Below, piece by piece: positions 20,484-31,389 of a DNA stretch of 64,000 bases. Made by a program: the position numbers and the translations under genes. The notes beneath the pieces were generated by a model. The model worked only from the letters and a program-made list of their open reading frames with translations. It had not been told where the DNA came from and made no database searches. Each line of letters starts with the position of its first letter. Within the stretch, counting starts at the first letter, position 1. The DNA is from Pyropia haitanensis (taxonomy: Eukaryota; Rhodophyta; Bangiophyceae; Bangiales; Bangiaceae), in contig SDUX01000005.1 in the NCBI GenBank assembly GCA_008729055.1, positions 2,116,875 through 2,180,874 on the forward strand. Reading direction: 5' to 3'.

Positions 20484-22781
20484 GTGACCGGTCGCGGTTG
20501 GCGTGCTGCCGAGCCGATGTGCGTGCGCGCCGAGTGCTCCCCCGCCCACCCTCCCCCCCACCACAGGCCAGTTTTAGCGTGCCCCCTCGCGTCACCTGTA
20601 CCGCCTTCCCTGTGTCAACGAGCCCGTCGTGGGCTCGTCTGCTGTGCCACGCTTGGTGGTATATTCTATGCGCACTTCCTCGCCTCAGGGGACAACGTAC
20701 TGGCCGGGGATGTGCTGCGTAGAGGAAGCCCAACAGCAGACGTTGCTGCAGCAGAGCGAGCCTTCCTCGGCAACGTGGGCGGTACTGCTGAGGAGGGCTC
20801 AGGGGACCACGTAGTGCGGCGAAGTCCCAGCGACGGCATAGAAGACCTATTTGGTCACCCTGCCTCACCCTCCGCCTCCCCAGTGCACTCCTTACGATCC
20901 AGGGTCGTGCTGGTCGAGGCATCCTCTCGCCTTCTCCACGAGACAACGGGCGCTGCACAGCCCGTTCCGCACGACGCCGCGTCTTGTGCCCTTCCCCCAC
21001 CTATCCATTTTACCGAGCCTGCACAGCCCGGGAGTGCTGCTTTTCAACCTCCATTAAGCATGGACGCCGACGAAGCTAGCGGTGACGACCGCGTCGTACT
21101 GGCGGATGGCGCTGATACTGAGGGTGGCCCTGGCATAGCGCCGGAGATGGACGTGGACGGGATGACGGTGGCCGCTCTGGACGAGACGGAGGCCGCGGAT
21201 GATCTTGAAGATAAGCGCCCAGCCCGGAAGCGTGCGCGTTTTGCCGCGGGTGCGAGTCCTCAAGCGTACGCTTACCTCGCTCATACACGATGCGTGTTCT
21301 ACGAGGACCCTATCAGTACGCATGTGGGGAGTGCTGCGCCGAGTCCGGTACGTGGGTTCATGGGGGGCGATGACCGCTGGTCCATGTACTGACCGACGTA
21401 CTGTTGTACTCCTTGCTCTCGCTCATTTTTGAAATTTGTGCCCCTTTCGCTCGCAACCACCAACAGCCAGCCAACGCTTTCGTTTTTCTGGCCACGCTCC
21501 AGGCCACACGGTGGTGAATCTGGCACTGACGTGGACAGCGCTGGTCCCCCCGATGGCAGACCAGCCTCGTCAGGCGAGGCCACTGCACGCAAGAGCGCGA
21601 GACAGCGGATGACCGTTGCCGCTATGAGGGAGCTGGCAAGCAAGTTGGTGTGGCAGGTGGATGGCAACGACGTCCCTGTCGCGCCCCCACCGTGGAACGC
21701 GTCGAGCGCGAGCGCGAACATGGCGTTGTGCGCCCACATATCGGCCCACAACAGCTACATGTCAGCTGTTGCTGCTCGAGAGGCTGCTGAGGCCCTCTTG
21801 GCGGCCAAGGGCAGTACTTCGGCGCCCAAGACCAAGCGCCGGACACACCCGACGGCGGCTTCGACTGTTCGTTGCGCGACACCGGCAGCGTCGCCGGCCA
21901 CGCGGGCGCGCCCCGCGCTGCCGGCTTCGTCGCCAGCATCACCGGCGCGTCGTCTGCTACCGTTGCGGCGCGCGCGCGCCGCCGCGTACTCGACAGGCGA
22001 CGCACCTGACGATTCTTCCGAGGGCGATGCAGGTGGTGGCATGAGCGCCGCTGAAGGTGGCTGGAGTGCGGACGAGGGAGCGGCCGCCGAGGCACAGCAG
22101 ACGGACAGAGGGGGTCCTGACGTGGCCTCTCCTGGCGATCGTGCTCCATCCGCTCTCGCCACTGGCGTTGTCGTCGTGCCGCGTGCGGCTGGTCAGAGCG
22201 GAACGGGCAAGAGTACCAAGGGCGATCGTCTGCCGCGTATTCAAGTGCTGCGCAGCGGGCTCACCAAGCGGATGCACGCAGACTTCCTGGAGCCCAGTAC
22301 CAATGACGCAGTACTCCTGCCGGGCTCGGCGCATACTGACCTCTTTCGTGACGTCGTCATGTCTGCGGCTAAGGTGAGCGCCGCTGATGCGGACAAACTC
22401 CTCAAGACCGCTTTCCTGGTCCCTCCGGCCGTGCGGGGGAAGCAGCCGAGCTCCAAAATACTGAAGCCGTGGCTGGGCAAAACGCTCAATAATGTGCCTT
22501 TCAACCTTCGCAAGGCCATCTCTCGGGCGTGGATTAAGGCGACAAAGTTCCGAGGCGGTGCAGCTGCGGCAAGGGGATGGCTCAAAGGACGGCGTTACAT
22601 GAAGGGCCGACTAGGTCGGCTTGGTCTCGTGTTGGCTTTCTTAGCTGCTCTGGCTCATTGCTCGGCTGACCCACGGGCGTTCACCTTCCCTGACGGCAGA
22701 GACGGTCCATTGTTGAGGTCCCTGTTGGCCACGTTGGCTTTTGTGTGCAGCACGGTGCGTTGCAGAGAGGGTCTTCAATGA
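20484..22781 (+). CDS. Accessory protein of the Plavaka-like element, probably two exons
   Basis: Two frame-3 open stretches, 20484-21347 and 21471-22781, can be joined by an intron at 21348-21470 (GTACGT donor, CAACAGCCAG acceptor, 123 bp, phase 0) that removes the TGA at 21390. The start is uncertain: the 20484 codon is GTG. The first part is acidic with ETEAADDLEDKRPARKRARF, an apparent basic nuclear-localisation motif. The second part has a Ser/Ala-rich linker and a denser C-terminal region (SGLTKRMHADFLEPSTND, NNVPFNLRKAISRAWIKATK, GWLKGRRYMKG) that is Lys/Arg-rich and could bind DNA. No family recognised. Position inside the TIRs, divergent from the transposase, suggests an element-encoded cofactor. 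Confidence 0.5.
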
Positions 22782-23028
22782 TGGGGCTGTTCGCCGGGAG
22801 GTGGTGCCAGTATACTTTGAGAGTGCTACCGGTCGCGTGCTGGGCTTCATACGTGTGGCAACAGTAGCCTTGTCTGTGGACCTGAGCTGAACTGCTGCTG
22901 TGCGTTGTTGTCTGTGCTCCATTTTCTGTTTGGTGGTATTGATACCTACTGCGTGAGACGGACACCAGATACGCTTGACTCTCGAAGCGGAGTGTGTGCC
23001 AAAAGGCGATGGCAAGCGCGGCCGCGAG

Positions 23029-25692
23029 ATGAACCTGCACGGTGGGGTCCAGATCGCCGGCCGGGTTGTGTGGGGTGAAGAGTTGACATACCTACACGTC
23101 GAGGTGGACGAGGCGGGTGACTACTGGGCGATGGTTTTCAAGACCAACAAGGACGAGTACGAAAGAGCGGTAACCTCCTACATTCCAACACCTTCGGAAC
23201 CTGACTTCAACATCGGCGTGAACGTTGACGCACGGCTCGACGACGACGCCGTCACTGAGGGAGAGCTGCAGGAGTTGACGAAGGTAGTGGAAGAGTGGGT
23301 CGAGTCCCGGGAGGTACTGGACGTGGACGCTGGGTCTGTCCGGTCCGACGTCCCGCCGCCTTCAGAAGACGAGAAGAACGACGCCGGGAGCAACAGTGGC
23401 CCGTCTGCTGGGCAGCCCCACAAGGATGACGGCGTCAACCGCGACCCGCAAGTCGACGAAGACGCGAGCGCCAGTGCCGCCGATGCCTGCGGCACCATCG
23501 GCCGCCCGTCATCGGCAGCTGACGTCGGCGCCCAAGTACGGCCACGTGGCTCCTCACCCTGTGGCGGGGGCGACGACGCCGCACCCGCAACCGCGCGCCG
23601 GTCGCCGGGGGAAGGGGTCGGCGTCGGCTCCCGACAGTCTTCGGGTGGGGCACTTCCCCAAGGTAGCCACCCTGTCGAGCGCGGCGGGCGTCCTGCAGCA
23701 GGTGGGGCGGGGTCCGCCTGGGCCGAGCACGCGTCGCCGCGTGAAGGGGGTGACACTCCACCCCGCACGTCGCGGACACGAGGTCGCGGCGTCGGTGCCC
23801 GTCCGCCACCCGGCGGGGTCGCGCCCCCGAGCGGCCAGCCCGTGCCTGCCGCTTCCCGTGTGTCAACGTGTGCGGGGGCCCCCACCAGCGGCCACCCGAT
23901 GCGGGACGCGGGACGTCCGTCTTCCGGTGGGGGAGCGCCGGCCGACGGCCAGCCCATGCCCGGCGGCGGGCGTCTATCGGCGGGGGGGGGAGCGCCCGCC
24001 GGCGGCCGCCCCATGCCAGGCGGCGGACGTCCGTCGCCGGGGGGGGAAGCGCCCGCGGGCGGCCGACCCACGCCCGGCGACGGACCTCCATTGGCGGGGG
24101 GTGCAGCGCCCGCCGGCGGCCGCCCCATGCCGCGTGGCGGACGTCCGTCGCCTGGGGGGGGAGCGCCGGCCGGCGGCCGACCCACGCCCGGCGACGGACC
24201 TCCATCGGCGGGGTGTGCAGCGTCCGCCTGCGGCCGTCCCATGTCAGGTTGCGGACGTCCGTCGCCTGCGGGGGGAGCGCCCGCCGGCGGCCGACCCATG
24301 ACCGGCGGCGGGCGTCCATCGGCGGGGGGTGCAGCACCCGCCGGCGGCCGACCCATGCCCGGCGGCGGGCGTCCATCGGCGGGGGGTGCAGCGCTCGCCG
24401 GCGGCCGCCCCGTTCCGGATGGCGGACGTCCGTGGCCGGGGGGGGGAGCGCCCGCCGGCGGCCGACCGACGCCCGGCGGCGGGTGTCCACCGGCGGGGGC
24501 TGCAGCGCCCGCCGGCGGCCGACCCATGCCCGGCGGCGGGCGTCCATCGCCGGGGGGGGGAGCGCCTTTCGATGGCCGCCCTATGGCCGGCAGCGGGCGT
24601 CAATCGGCGGCAGCGGAAGCGCCAGCCAGCGCCCGTCCGACGCTGAGTGGCGGACGCGCGTCGCCCGGGGGGGGTGCACCCGCCGGCGGCAGACCCATCC
24701 CGGGTGGCGGATACGCTGTGACGGGCGGGGGAGCGCCCCAGGACGGCCGACTCATGCCCGGCGGCGGGCGTCCATCGCCGGGGGGTGCAGCGCCCGCCGG
24801 CGGCCGCCGAGTGCCGGGTGGCGGACGTCCGTGGCCGGGGGGGGGAGCGCCCGCCGGCGGCCAGCCTACGCCCGGCGGCGGGCGTCCATTGGCGGGGCTT
24901 GCAGCGCCCGCCGGCGGCCGCCCCATGCCGCGTGGCGGACGTCCGTTGCTAGGTGGGGGAGCGCCCGCCGACGGCAAACGCATTTCCGGCGGCGGGCGTT
25001 CTCTGGCGGGGGATGCAGCGCCCGCCGGCGGCCGACCCATGCCCGGCGGCGGGCGTCCATCGCCGGGGGGGGGAGCGCCCATCGACGGCCGCCTTATGCC
25101 TGGCGGCGGGCGTCAATCGGCGGCAGCGGAAGCGCCAGCCAGCGCCCGACCGACGCTGAGTGGCGGACGCGCGTCGCCGGGGGGGGGTGCACCCGCCGGC
25201 GGCAGACCCATCCCGGGTGGCGGATACGCTGTGACGGGCGGGGGAGCGCCCCAGGACGGCCGACTCATGCCCGGCGGCGGGCGTCCATCGCCGGGGGGTG
25301 CAGCGCCCGCCGGCGGCCGCCGAGTGCCGGGTGGCGGACGTCCGTGGCCGGGGGGGGGAGCGCCCGCCGGCGGCCAGCCCACGCCCGGCGGCGGGCGTCC
25401 ATTGGCGGGGGTTGCAGCGCCCGCCGGCGGCCACCCCATGCCGCGTGGCGGACGTCCGTCGCCTGGGGGGGGGGCGCCCGCCGGCGGCCAGCCCACGCCC
25501 GGCGGCCTGCGTCCTCTGACGGGGGGTGCAGGGGCGTGTTCCGTGTGCGCCCCCCCCCTCGCAGATGCCTTGGGGGCAGTGTCAGGGAGTACTGGGAGCT
25601 CCTATGTGAATTGGGACGAATATTGGGAAGTACTGAATTGGAACACACTGTATGAAACGCAGTGTATGCGGGCCCAGTACTCCCGTTTGTAA
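23029..25692 (+). CDS. Gly/Pro-repeat protein encoded in the Plavaka-like element
   Basis: ATG at 23029 (MNLHGGVQIAG); the frame is open from 22975. About 100 N-terminal residues look globular (VVWGEELTYLHVEVDEAGDY, EYERAVTSYIPTPSEPDF, LQELTKVVEEWVESREV). An acidic and Ser-rich linker follows, then about 28 copies of a 19-residue unit of the type GAPAGGRPMPGGGRPSPGG from about 23.88 to 25.53 kb. A short non-repetitive tail ends near the right TIR. The repeat length is always a multiple of three, so the 888-residue frame is intact. It may be a 3' exon of the preceding accessory gene, though no clean splice was found. Function unknown. Confidence 0.55.
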   Translation: MNLHGGVQIAGRVVWGEELTYLHVEVDEAGDYWAMVFKTNKDEYERAVTSYIPTPSEPDFNIGVNVDARLDDDAVTEGELQELTKVVEEWVESREVLDVDAGSVRSDVPPPSEDEKNDAGSNSGPSAGQPHKDDGVNRDPQVDEDASASAADACGTIGRPSSAADVGAQVRPRGSSPCGGGDDAAPATARRSPGEGVGVGSRQSSGGALPQGSHPVERGGRPAAGGAGSAWAEHASPREGGDTPPRTSRTRGRGVGARPPPGGVAPPSGQPVPAASRVSTCAGAPTSGHPMRDAGRPSSGGGAPADGQPMPGGGRLSAGGGAPAGGRPMPGGGRPSPGGEAPAGGRPTPGDGPPLAGGAAPAGGRPMPRGGRPSPGGGAPAGGRPTPGDGPPSAGCAASACGRPMSGCGRPSPAGGAPAGGRPMTGGGRPSAGGAAPAGGRPMPGGGRPSAGGAALAGGRPVPDGGRPWPGGGAPAGGRPTPGGGCPPAGAAAPAGGRPMPGGGRPSPGGGAPFDGRPMAGSGRQSAAAEAPASARPTLSGGRASPGGGAPAGGRPIPGGGYAVTGGGAPQDGRLMPGGGRPSPGGAAPAGGRRVPGGGRPWPGGGAPAGGQPTPGGGRPLAGLAAPAGGRPMPRGGRPLLGGGAPADGKRISGGGRSLAGDAAPAGGRPMPGGGRPSPGGGAPIDGRLMPGGGRQSAAAEAPASARPTLSGGRASPGGGAPAGGRPIPGGGYAVTGGGAPQDGRLMPGGGRPSPGGAAPAGGRRVPGGGRPWPGGGAPAGGQPTPGGGRPLAGVAAPAGGHPMPRGGRPSPGGGAPAGGQPTPGGLRPLTGGAGACSVCAPPLADALGAVSGSTGSSYVNWDEYWEVLNWNTLYETQCMRAQYSRL
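23884..25525 (+). repeat. 57-bp tandem repeat with a 513-bp higher-order duplication
   Basis: Each unit is 57 bp. A nine-unit block starting at CAATCGGCGGCAGCGGAAG (24601) recurs at 25114, an offset of exactly 513 bp, and includes the rare variants SAAAEAPASARPTLS and YAVTGGGAPQDG, so the block was duplicated as a whole. Confidence 0.9.
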
Positions 25693-25773
25693 CAGCGAAT
25701 ATCGTACTGGCGCACCATTTCACGTTAAACGAATTGATTCTGGGTGTCGGTCTTGGTCACTGCGCCAGTACCC

Positions 25774-25796
25774 CCCAGTACGGGTGGTACGTTTTA
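25774..25796 (-). repeat. Right terminal inverted repeat of the Plavaka-like element
   Basis: CCCAGTACGGGTGGTACG followed by TTTTA, the reverse complement of 15047-15069 with one mismatch. Confidence 0.85.
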
Positions 25797-26106
25797 AATA
25801 GCGACGATGGTTTCCAGATGTACCAGAATTCGAACCGCCTCCTGCGTGTATCCCGTGACGCCGCGCCAGCCCCCACCCCCCACGTCCCCCACCCCCCACG
25901 TCCCCTATACCTGTGACGGTGATGGCACCCCACCCGCCACCACCGCCACCCGCCGCACCCCGCACTTTCGACACGACCACTCCCCCCTCCCCTTTCTTTT
26001 TTCCTCCGTACGCTTACTCCCCCCCCCCGCGGGCCCGCACGCTCACTCCCCCCCAGCCCCTTGCCCACCCGTCTGCTTCCCTCCCTACCCCTATCTTATT
26101 TTCGCC

Positions 26107-27276
26107 ATGGGCAACCGCCAGTCGATGGGCGGCATGGCCGACCCGCCCGCGCCCTCGTCCGACAGGTCCATGGACGGGGAGTACGCGCCGGCCGCGGCGG
26201 CGGCCGACAGCTTCCGCTCGCCTCTGCCGGCCGTGTCGGCCGCCCCCGGCGGTGGCGGCGGCGGCTCGGGCGGCCCGCCGCTGCTGCGGCCGCCCACCCT
26301 CGCCGCCCTCCGCCTGACCACCCGCCGCCTGCGGTCGCCCGTGGCGGCCGAGGCGCGCGCCGCCGCCGACGCGGTGTCGGCCTACTGCAAGGCCACGCTC
26401 GCGGCGGGCGTGGGCGTGCCGCCGGCGGCGGCCACGGCCGCGACGGCCGCGGCCGCGGCCGAGCCGGGCGGCGGCGGCGGCATCAGCTGCGTCGCGGGGG
26501 GTCCCCGCTCGTCGGGGCACCTCCGCTCGTCGGGGCACCTGCGCTCGTCGGCGGGGCTGAGTGGCCGCCGCTCGCGGCTCCGCTCCGCGGCGGGCCGGTC
26601 CGCGGCGGCCGACGCGGCGGCCGCCGCGACGGGCCGCAAGGCGGGCGCGGCGGGCGGGGGGGAGCGGGCGCGCTCGCCCGCGCCGGGGGCGGGGGGCGCC
26701 GCGACGCTGTCGGCTCTCGAGGCGGAGCTCCCGTCGCTGGTGCGGCTGCTCGCCAGCGTCGTCGAGCTGGATGACGCTGCCGCGGGCGCGGACGGCGTCG
26801 AGGCGGTGCTGAGCGGCATGGACGCGCTGGCGGGGGTGGCGGGCGTCGCGACCGCGTGGGCGGCGGCGGACGCAGAGGCGGCGGCCGCTGCTGCCGACGC
26901 GGGCGGCGGGGCGGCGCCGCCCGCGGCGGACCGCGGCGGCCGGCGGCTGGGGGTGCCCCTCTGCCGCCGGGCGGTGCCCGCGCTCCTCCGCCGCCTCTTT
27001 GACGCGGACCTCCGCATCGCGACCGTCGCGGCGTCGGCGCTCGAGGTGACCGTCCGCGTACCGTCGGTGGCGGCGTCGACGGGCTGGCCCGCCGTTGCCG
27101 ACGCGGCGCTCGACTATCGGCACGAGCAGTCGCCGACGGCGCTGCGGCAGATGCTGTCGCGCCTCGCCGCGGCGCACCGGGCGGCTACCGCCGCGGCGGC
27201 GGCGGTGGTGGGCGCCCGCCGCGCGGCGCTGGCGGCCGCCATGCCGGCCGACGCGACGGGCGGTGGCTGTGGCGGC

Positions 27277-27342
<66 letters not shown>

Positions 27343-28876
27343 GGCGGCGCGGCACAGACGTCGACGACGGCGGCGGCGGCGGGGACGGCGGTGGTGCCGT
27401 CGCGCCTGTCGCTCACGTCGCGCCTGTCGACGACGCTGTCGGCGGTGGGCGCGGAGCGGGACCCCGCGACGGCGGCGGCGGCCGCCGCCGCGCGCGAGCG
27501 GCGGATGCGTTCGTGCGCGCGCGCGCTCGCCACCACCTACACCGTCTACCTGGCGATGCTCGGCAGCGCGACGACGCGCGAGCCGTCCCACCGGCGCGCC
27601 GTCCTCCACGCCCTGCTGCGGGTGCTGCTGAGCGCGCGGCCGCCGCCCGCGGCGGGCGCCGCGCCGCGGCGGCGGCGGGGGGGGGGCGGTGCGGGGGGGC
27701 GGCCCGGCGGGACTCGGGGTCGGACGGGGGGCTGGGCTCCCCGTCGCCATCGTCGTCGTGGGCGTCGTCGCTCGAGGAGGGGGAGGTGGTGAGCAGCCCG
27801 CGGCGCGGGCGGCGACGGCTGCGGGCAGACGAGGGCGACGGGGCGGGCGTGGGGCACGATGGTGACGGCGGCGGCACCCGCCGGCGGCTCAATGTGGACG
27901 GCGACTCGGCGAGCGCGTCGGCGAGCGCGTCGGCGCGCGGCGGTGGCGACACGGGCGGGGCGATGGGGGACACGTCGGCGGCGGCCGACGCCGACGACGG
28001 TACCGTGGGCGACCCAGACGCGGACGGCGTTGGCGAGCCCGACGTGTGGCCGCGCCCGTCCGCGGCCGACTATGCGTCGGTGGCGGCGGCGGGCGTGCCG
28101 GTGCACGCGCGCGCGCTGCACGCCGCCCTCTTTGACGTCCTCTTTTACCGCACCTCTCCCGGCGGCGGCGGCACGGGCGACGGCGCCAAGGCGGCGGCGG
28201 TGCCCGCGTACCGGTCGGCGGTGGGCGCGGCGGTGGCGAGCGACACGATCCTCCCCGCCGCGCGGTGCGCGCCGCGCGCCTTTCTCGCCGCCACCGCCGC
28301 GTTTTTCCTCCTCACCCACGTCGCCCCGTGGACGATGGACCGGCTGGAGCTGACCGCCGCGTTTACGCACGCCGCGCGGGCCCGCTTTGGGCCCCGCCGC
28401 CCCGACGGCGGCTTTGAGGACCACCCGTCGCCGCCCATGCTGCTCGCCGCCGCGTCGGCGACGCAGTTTGTGGTGGCGCTGGGGATCCTCGCGCCCGCGG
28501 GGGGCGTCGACGCGCTGCTGTCGGCGCAGGCCGAGGCGGCTGCCGCGGTGCGCGCCGCGCGGCGGCTGCTGAGCATGCCCCTCCTCGCCGACGATGGGGT
28601 GGCGGGCGGTGGGGGGGGGGGTGGGTGGGCGCCGCCGCCGGGCTGTGGGGGGGGGGGGGGGGGCGCGCGGGGCGGCTCGCGCTCGGCGCGTCCGCGTCGG
28701 CTGGGCTCGCGGCGGGGCTGTCGGCGCTGCACGCGGCCGACGCGCGGCGGCACCGCACCCTCCGCACCCGCCGCACGCTCGGCAGCGCGTCGCCCGACTG
28801 GGCGTCGGCGGTGGGTGGCGTCCCAGGGGGTGACGGCAGCAGCAGCGGCGGCGGCGGCGGTGGCGGTGGCGGTGGC

Positions 28877-28908
<32 letters not shown>

Positions 28909-31000
28909 TGGTGGGATGCTCGGCCGCCCGCGGCGGCACCTGCGCGGCGGCAGCGGCGGCAGCGGCCGCATTGGCGAGGTCCCGTCGGCGCTCGCGGACG
29001 ATGACGGGACTGGCGACGAGGACGCGGCGTCGGGGGTGGCGACGACCGACGGCGGCGGCGGCTCGTCGGTGTGGTCGCTGTCGTCGCGGCGGTTCCGGTC
29101 ACGGCGGTCGCTGCTGTTTGGGCCCGCCCGCTCGGCGCTCGGCGGCGGCGGCGGCGGCGACGGCTCCAGCAGCCGCGTGTCGCGCGACGGGCCGTCGCCG
29201 AGCGACGTGACGTCGCTCACGTCGGAAGCGACGGGCGACCTCGCCGCCCTCCGCCGGCGCTACGCGTCGCTGGTGGCGTCGCGGGAGCACGCCGACGCGG
29301 AGGCGGCGCTGGTGTGGTCGCGCGTCGCGGCCATGGCGGTGGAGAACGCGGAAGACTTTACGCGCGTCGCGGCGACGGCCGCGACGGTCGCGGGCAACGC
29401 GCGGATGGGCACGCCCGACGCGTCGATCGCGGCGGCGTGCCGCACCGCCGCGCGCCGCGGGATGGTCGCGTCGCTCCACTCGGTCGCGTCGGCACTGGCG
29501 GCGGCGCCGCCGGGCATGTTTCCGTACCGGTCGCCCCTCTACTGCCGGCTCGTGCTGATGCTGTCGGACGCGGCCAAGGTGGGGTTCACCCCCATTGACG
29601 CGTCGTGGTGCTCGTCGGACCGTGCGCGCGCGGTGGGCCTGCAGGACGATGGCACGTACGCGGTGGAGGGCACCGAAATGCGCACGCACGCCGCGGCGGG
29701 GCGGCCGTCGGACCCGCGCGGCGAGTGGATTGCCGCCCGCCACCGGTCGTCGCCGAGCGTGGTCAGTGGGCTGTCCGGGGGGGGCGACGGCGGCTCGACG
29801 CACTCGGCCTCCCCCGGCTGCGCGTACGGGGATGGCCAGTGCGCCGACGCGGCGTGCCAGTGCAACAGCCCCGCCGACGGGGAGGGCGCGGGCGCGGCGG
29901 GCGCGGCGGGCGCGCCGTTGCCCGGCGGCGGCGGCCACCCGCACGTGCGGCTGGCGGCCGACTCGCCGCTGCCCGTGTATGGCGACGCGGACGATGACTC
30001 GTTTGTGGATGACGAGGCGGACGTGACGGAGCGGACGCGCGGCACGCGCCGGCGGCCCGCGTGGCAGGGCGGGCGCGCGCTCGACGAGCGCGGCGGCGCG
30101 ACGACGCAGCAGGTGCTGCGGGAGATGGCCGAGCTGGTCCTCGTCCGCGGCGTGCCGGGCGTGTCGACGCGCCCGCCGGGCATGCCGTATGGCGGGAATG
30201 ACGCGGTGGACTACGCGCCGCACGGGCAGCACCACGAGTATGACCGGTTTTACGACCACGACGCGCCCGCGGGGGAGGACAATGACGAGCTCGCCGAGGC
30301 GGACGCCGCCGACGGCCAGCTCCGGCCCGGCGTGACGGACGAGCAGCGGCGGGAGGAGCGGGATCGGCTCTTTTCGCGCCTCTGGCGCCGGCGCTGGCAG
30401 CAGCGGGGCGGCCGCCGGCCCGACGCGTCGCACGTGGGCGACGAGTTTGTGGGCGCCCTCGCCGCCGTCACCGCCGTCCTCACCGCCGCCGTCGGTACCC
30501 GCCGCGCGGGCCGGGACATTGCGCGGTCGGCGCTCGCGGCGATTGCGTGCGACACGCGCGTGCGGGAGCACGTCTACCACACGCGCGCGCACGTTGGGGC
30601 GGCGCTCGAGCTGGGCCACGAGCGCCACCGGGCGGCCATGACGGCGGCGCTCGAGGCGGAGCGCCTCCGCACCGACGCCGCAAATGCCAACGTGCGGGTG
30701 CGAGACCTGTGTGAGGGCGTCGCGTACCACGTCAAGCGGCTGGTCGCGGCGGGCACGGCGCGGCGGGCGCTGCAGGGCGGGCTCTTTTCGCGCCCAGACG
30801 AGCGGCAGCTGGTGTGCGAGGCGCGGCGGTACCTGCAGGCGCGGCGGGGCTTGCCGGTCGACGCGCCGTGCGGGGGGGACCTCCACGCCGACTGGGCCGC
30901 GTGGGTCCACGCGTACATGGGCCGGTGGGCAAACGGGACGCCTTGTCAGGCGCCAAGTCCAGTGCCTCGGGCAGGGCAGCTTGGCGGGAGGCCAGCTTGA
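26107..31000 (+). CDS. Large Ala/Gly-rich host protein with predicted N-myristoylation, frame broken at poly-G tracts
   Basis: It begins MGNRQS at 26107, matching the MGxxxS myristoylation consensus. Coding sense runs in frame 1 to a G tract near 27680, in frame 3 from there to the G tract at about 28645-28661, then in frame 2 to the TGA at 30998-31000. Each switch lies in a run of G, so one gene of about 1,630 codons is likely. Visible features are Ala/Leu-rich helical blocks (LPSLVRLLASVVELDD, ALHAALFDVLFYR, AFLAATAAFFLLTHVAPW), a poly-Gly run at 27280-27350 and a denser C-terminal third (LASVVASREHADAE-like helices, GAALELGHERHRAAMTAALE). ARM/HEAT-like architecture is possible. No family recognised; membrane association is inferred from the N-terminus only. 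Confidence 0.6.
28851..28917 (+). repeat. (GGTGGC)n microsatellite coding poly-Gly
   Basis: About ten GGTGGC hexamers give a Gly run within the 26.1-31.0 kb host frame. Confidence 0.9.
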
Positions 31001-31389
31001 CCTATGCCGCCGTCCCGCCCGCACGGCAGGGAAATCGGCGGTGCGCACCGATGCATGAACCCCTCACCGCGGGGCGGCACCGCGCTGCTCCCTCTGACAC
31101 GCCTTTCATCCCGCTTGCCGCCCCCTCCGCCACGAGGTCCGCCACCACGCCCCTGCGTCCCCCGCCGGCGATAGCGTGAAGGGACGTCAATCGACGCCCA
31201 AACCCGTCGACCGCGTCCACCGACGTGCTTGCCGCCAGTAGTACGGCGGTCGTGTCAACAGCCGCACCGGCGGCGGCCGTGGGTCACCAGTGGCTGATGG
31301 CGACGGCACGATGACTGCCACTGTGGCTGACGCCTGCCTCGCTCTCGTCGCTTGATACTTGTGGACCTCGTGACGACCTAGCACCTGGT
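31001..31389. other. Intergenic spacer between convergent genes
   Basis: Holds the 3' flanks of the plus-strand gene ending at 31000 and the minus-strand gene ending at 31390. No coding pattern or RNA gene seen. Confidence 0.5.

Larger units (their letters stand above)
15047..25796. mobile_element. Plavaka-like (CMC superfamily) DNA transposon, about 10.7 kb
   Basis: A 23-bp inverted repeat pair bounds the region: 15047-15069 and 25774-25796, matching at 22 of 23 positions around the core GTACCACCCGTACTGGG. Subterminal GTACTGG/CCAGTAC motifs recur near both ends. The interior holds a minus-strand DDE transposase and plus-strand accessory ORFs diverging from a shared intergenic region (about 19.65-20.5 kb). 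Exact outer termini and target duplication were not resolved; weak similarity (ATCGTC) extends a few bases further out on both sides. The family assignment rests on the transposase. Confidence 0.78.
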
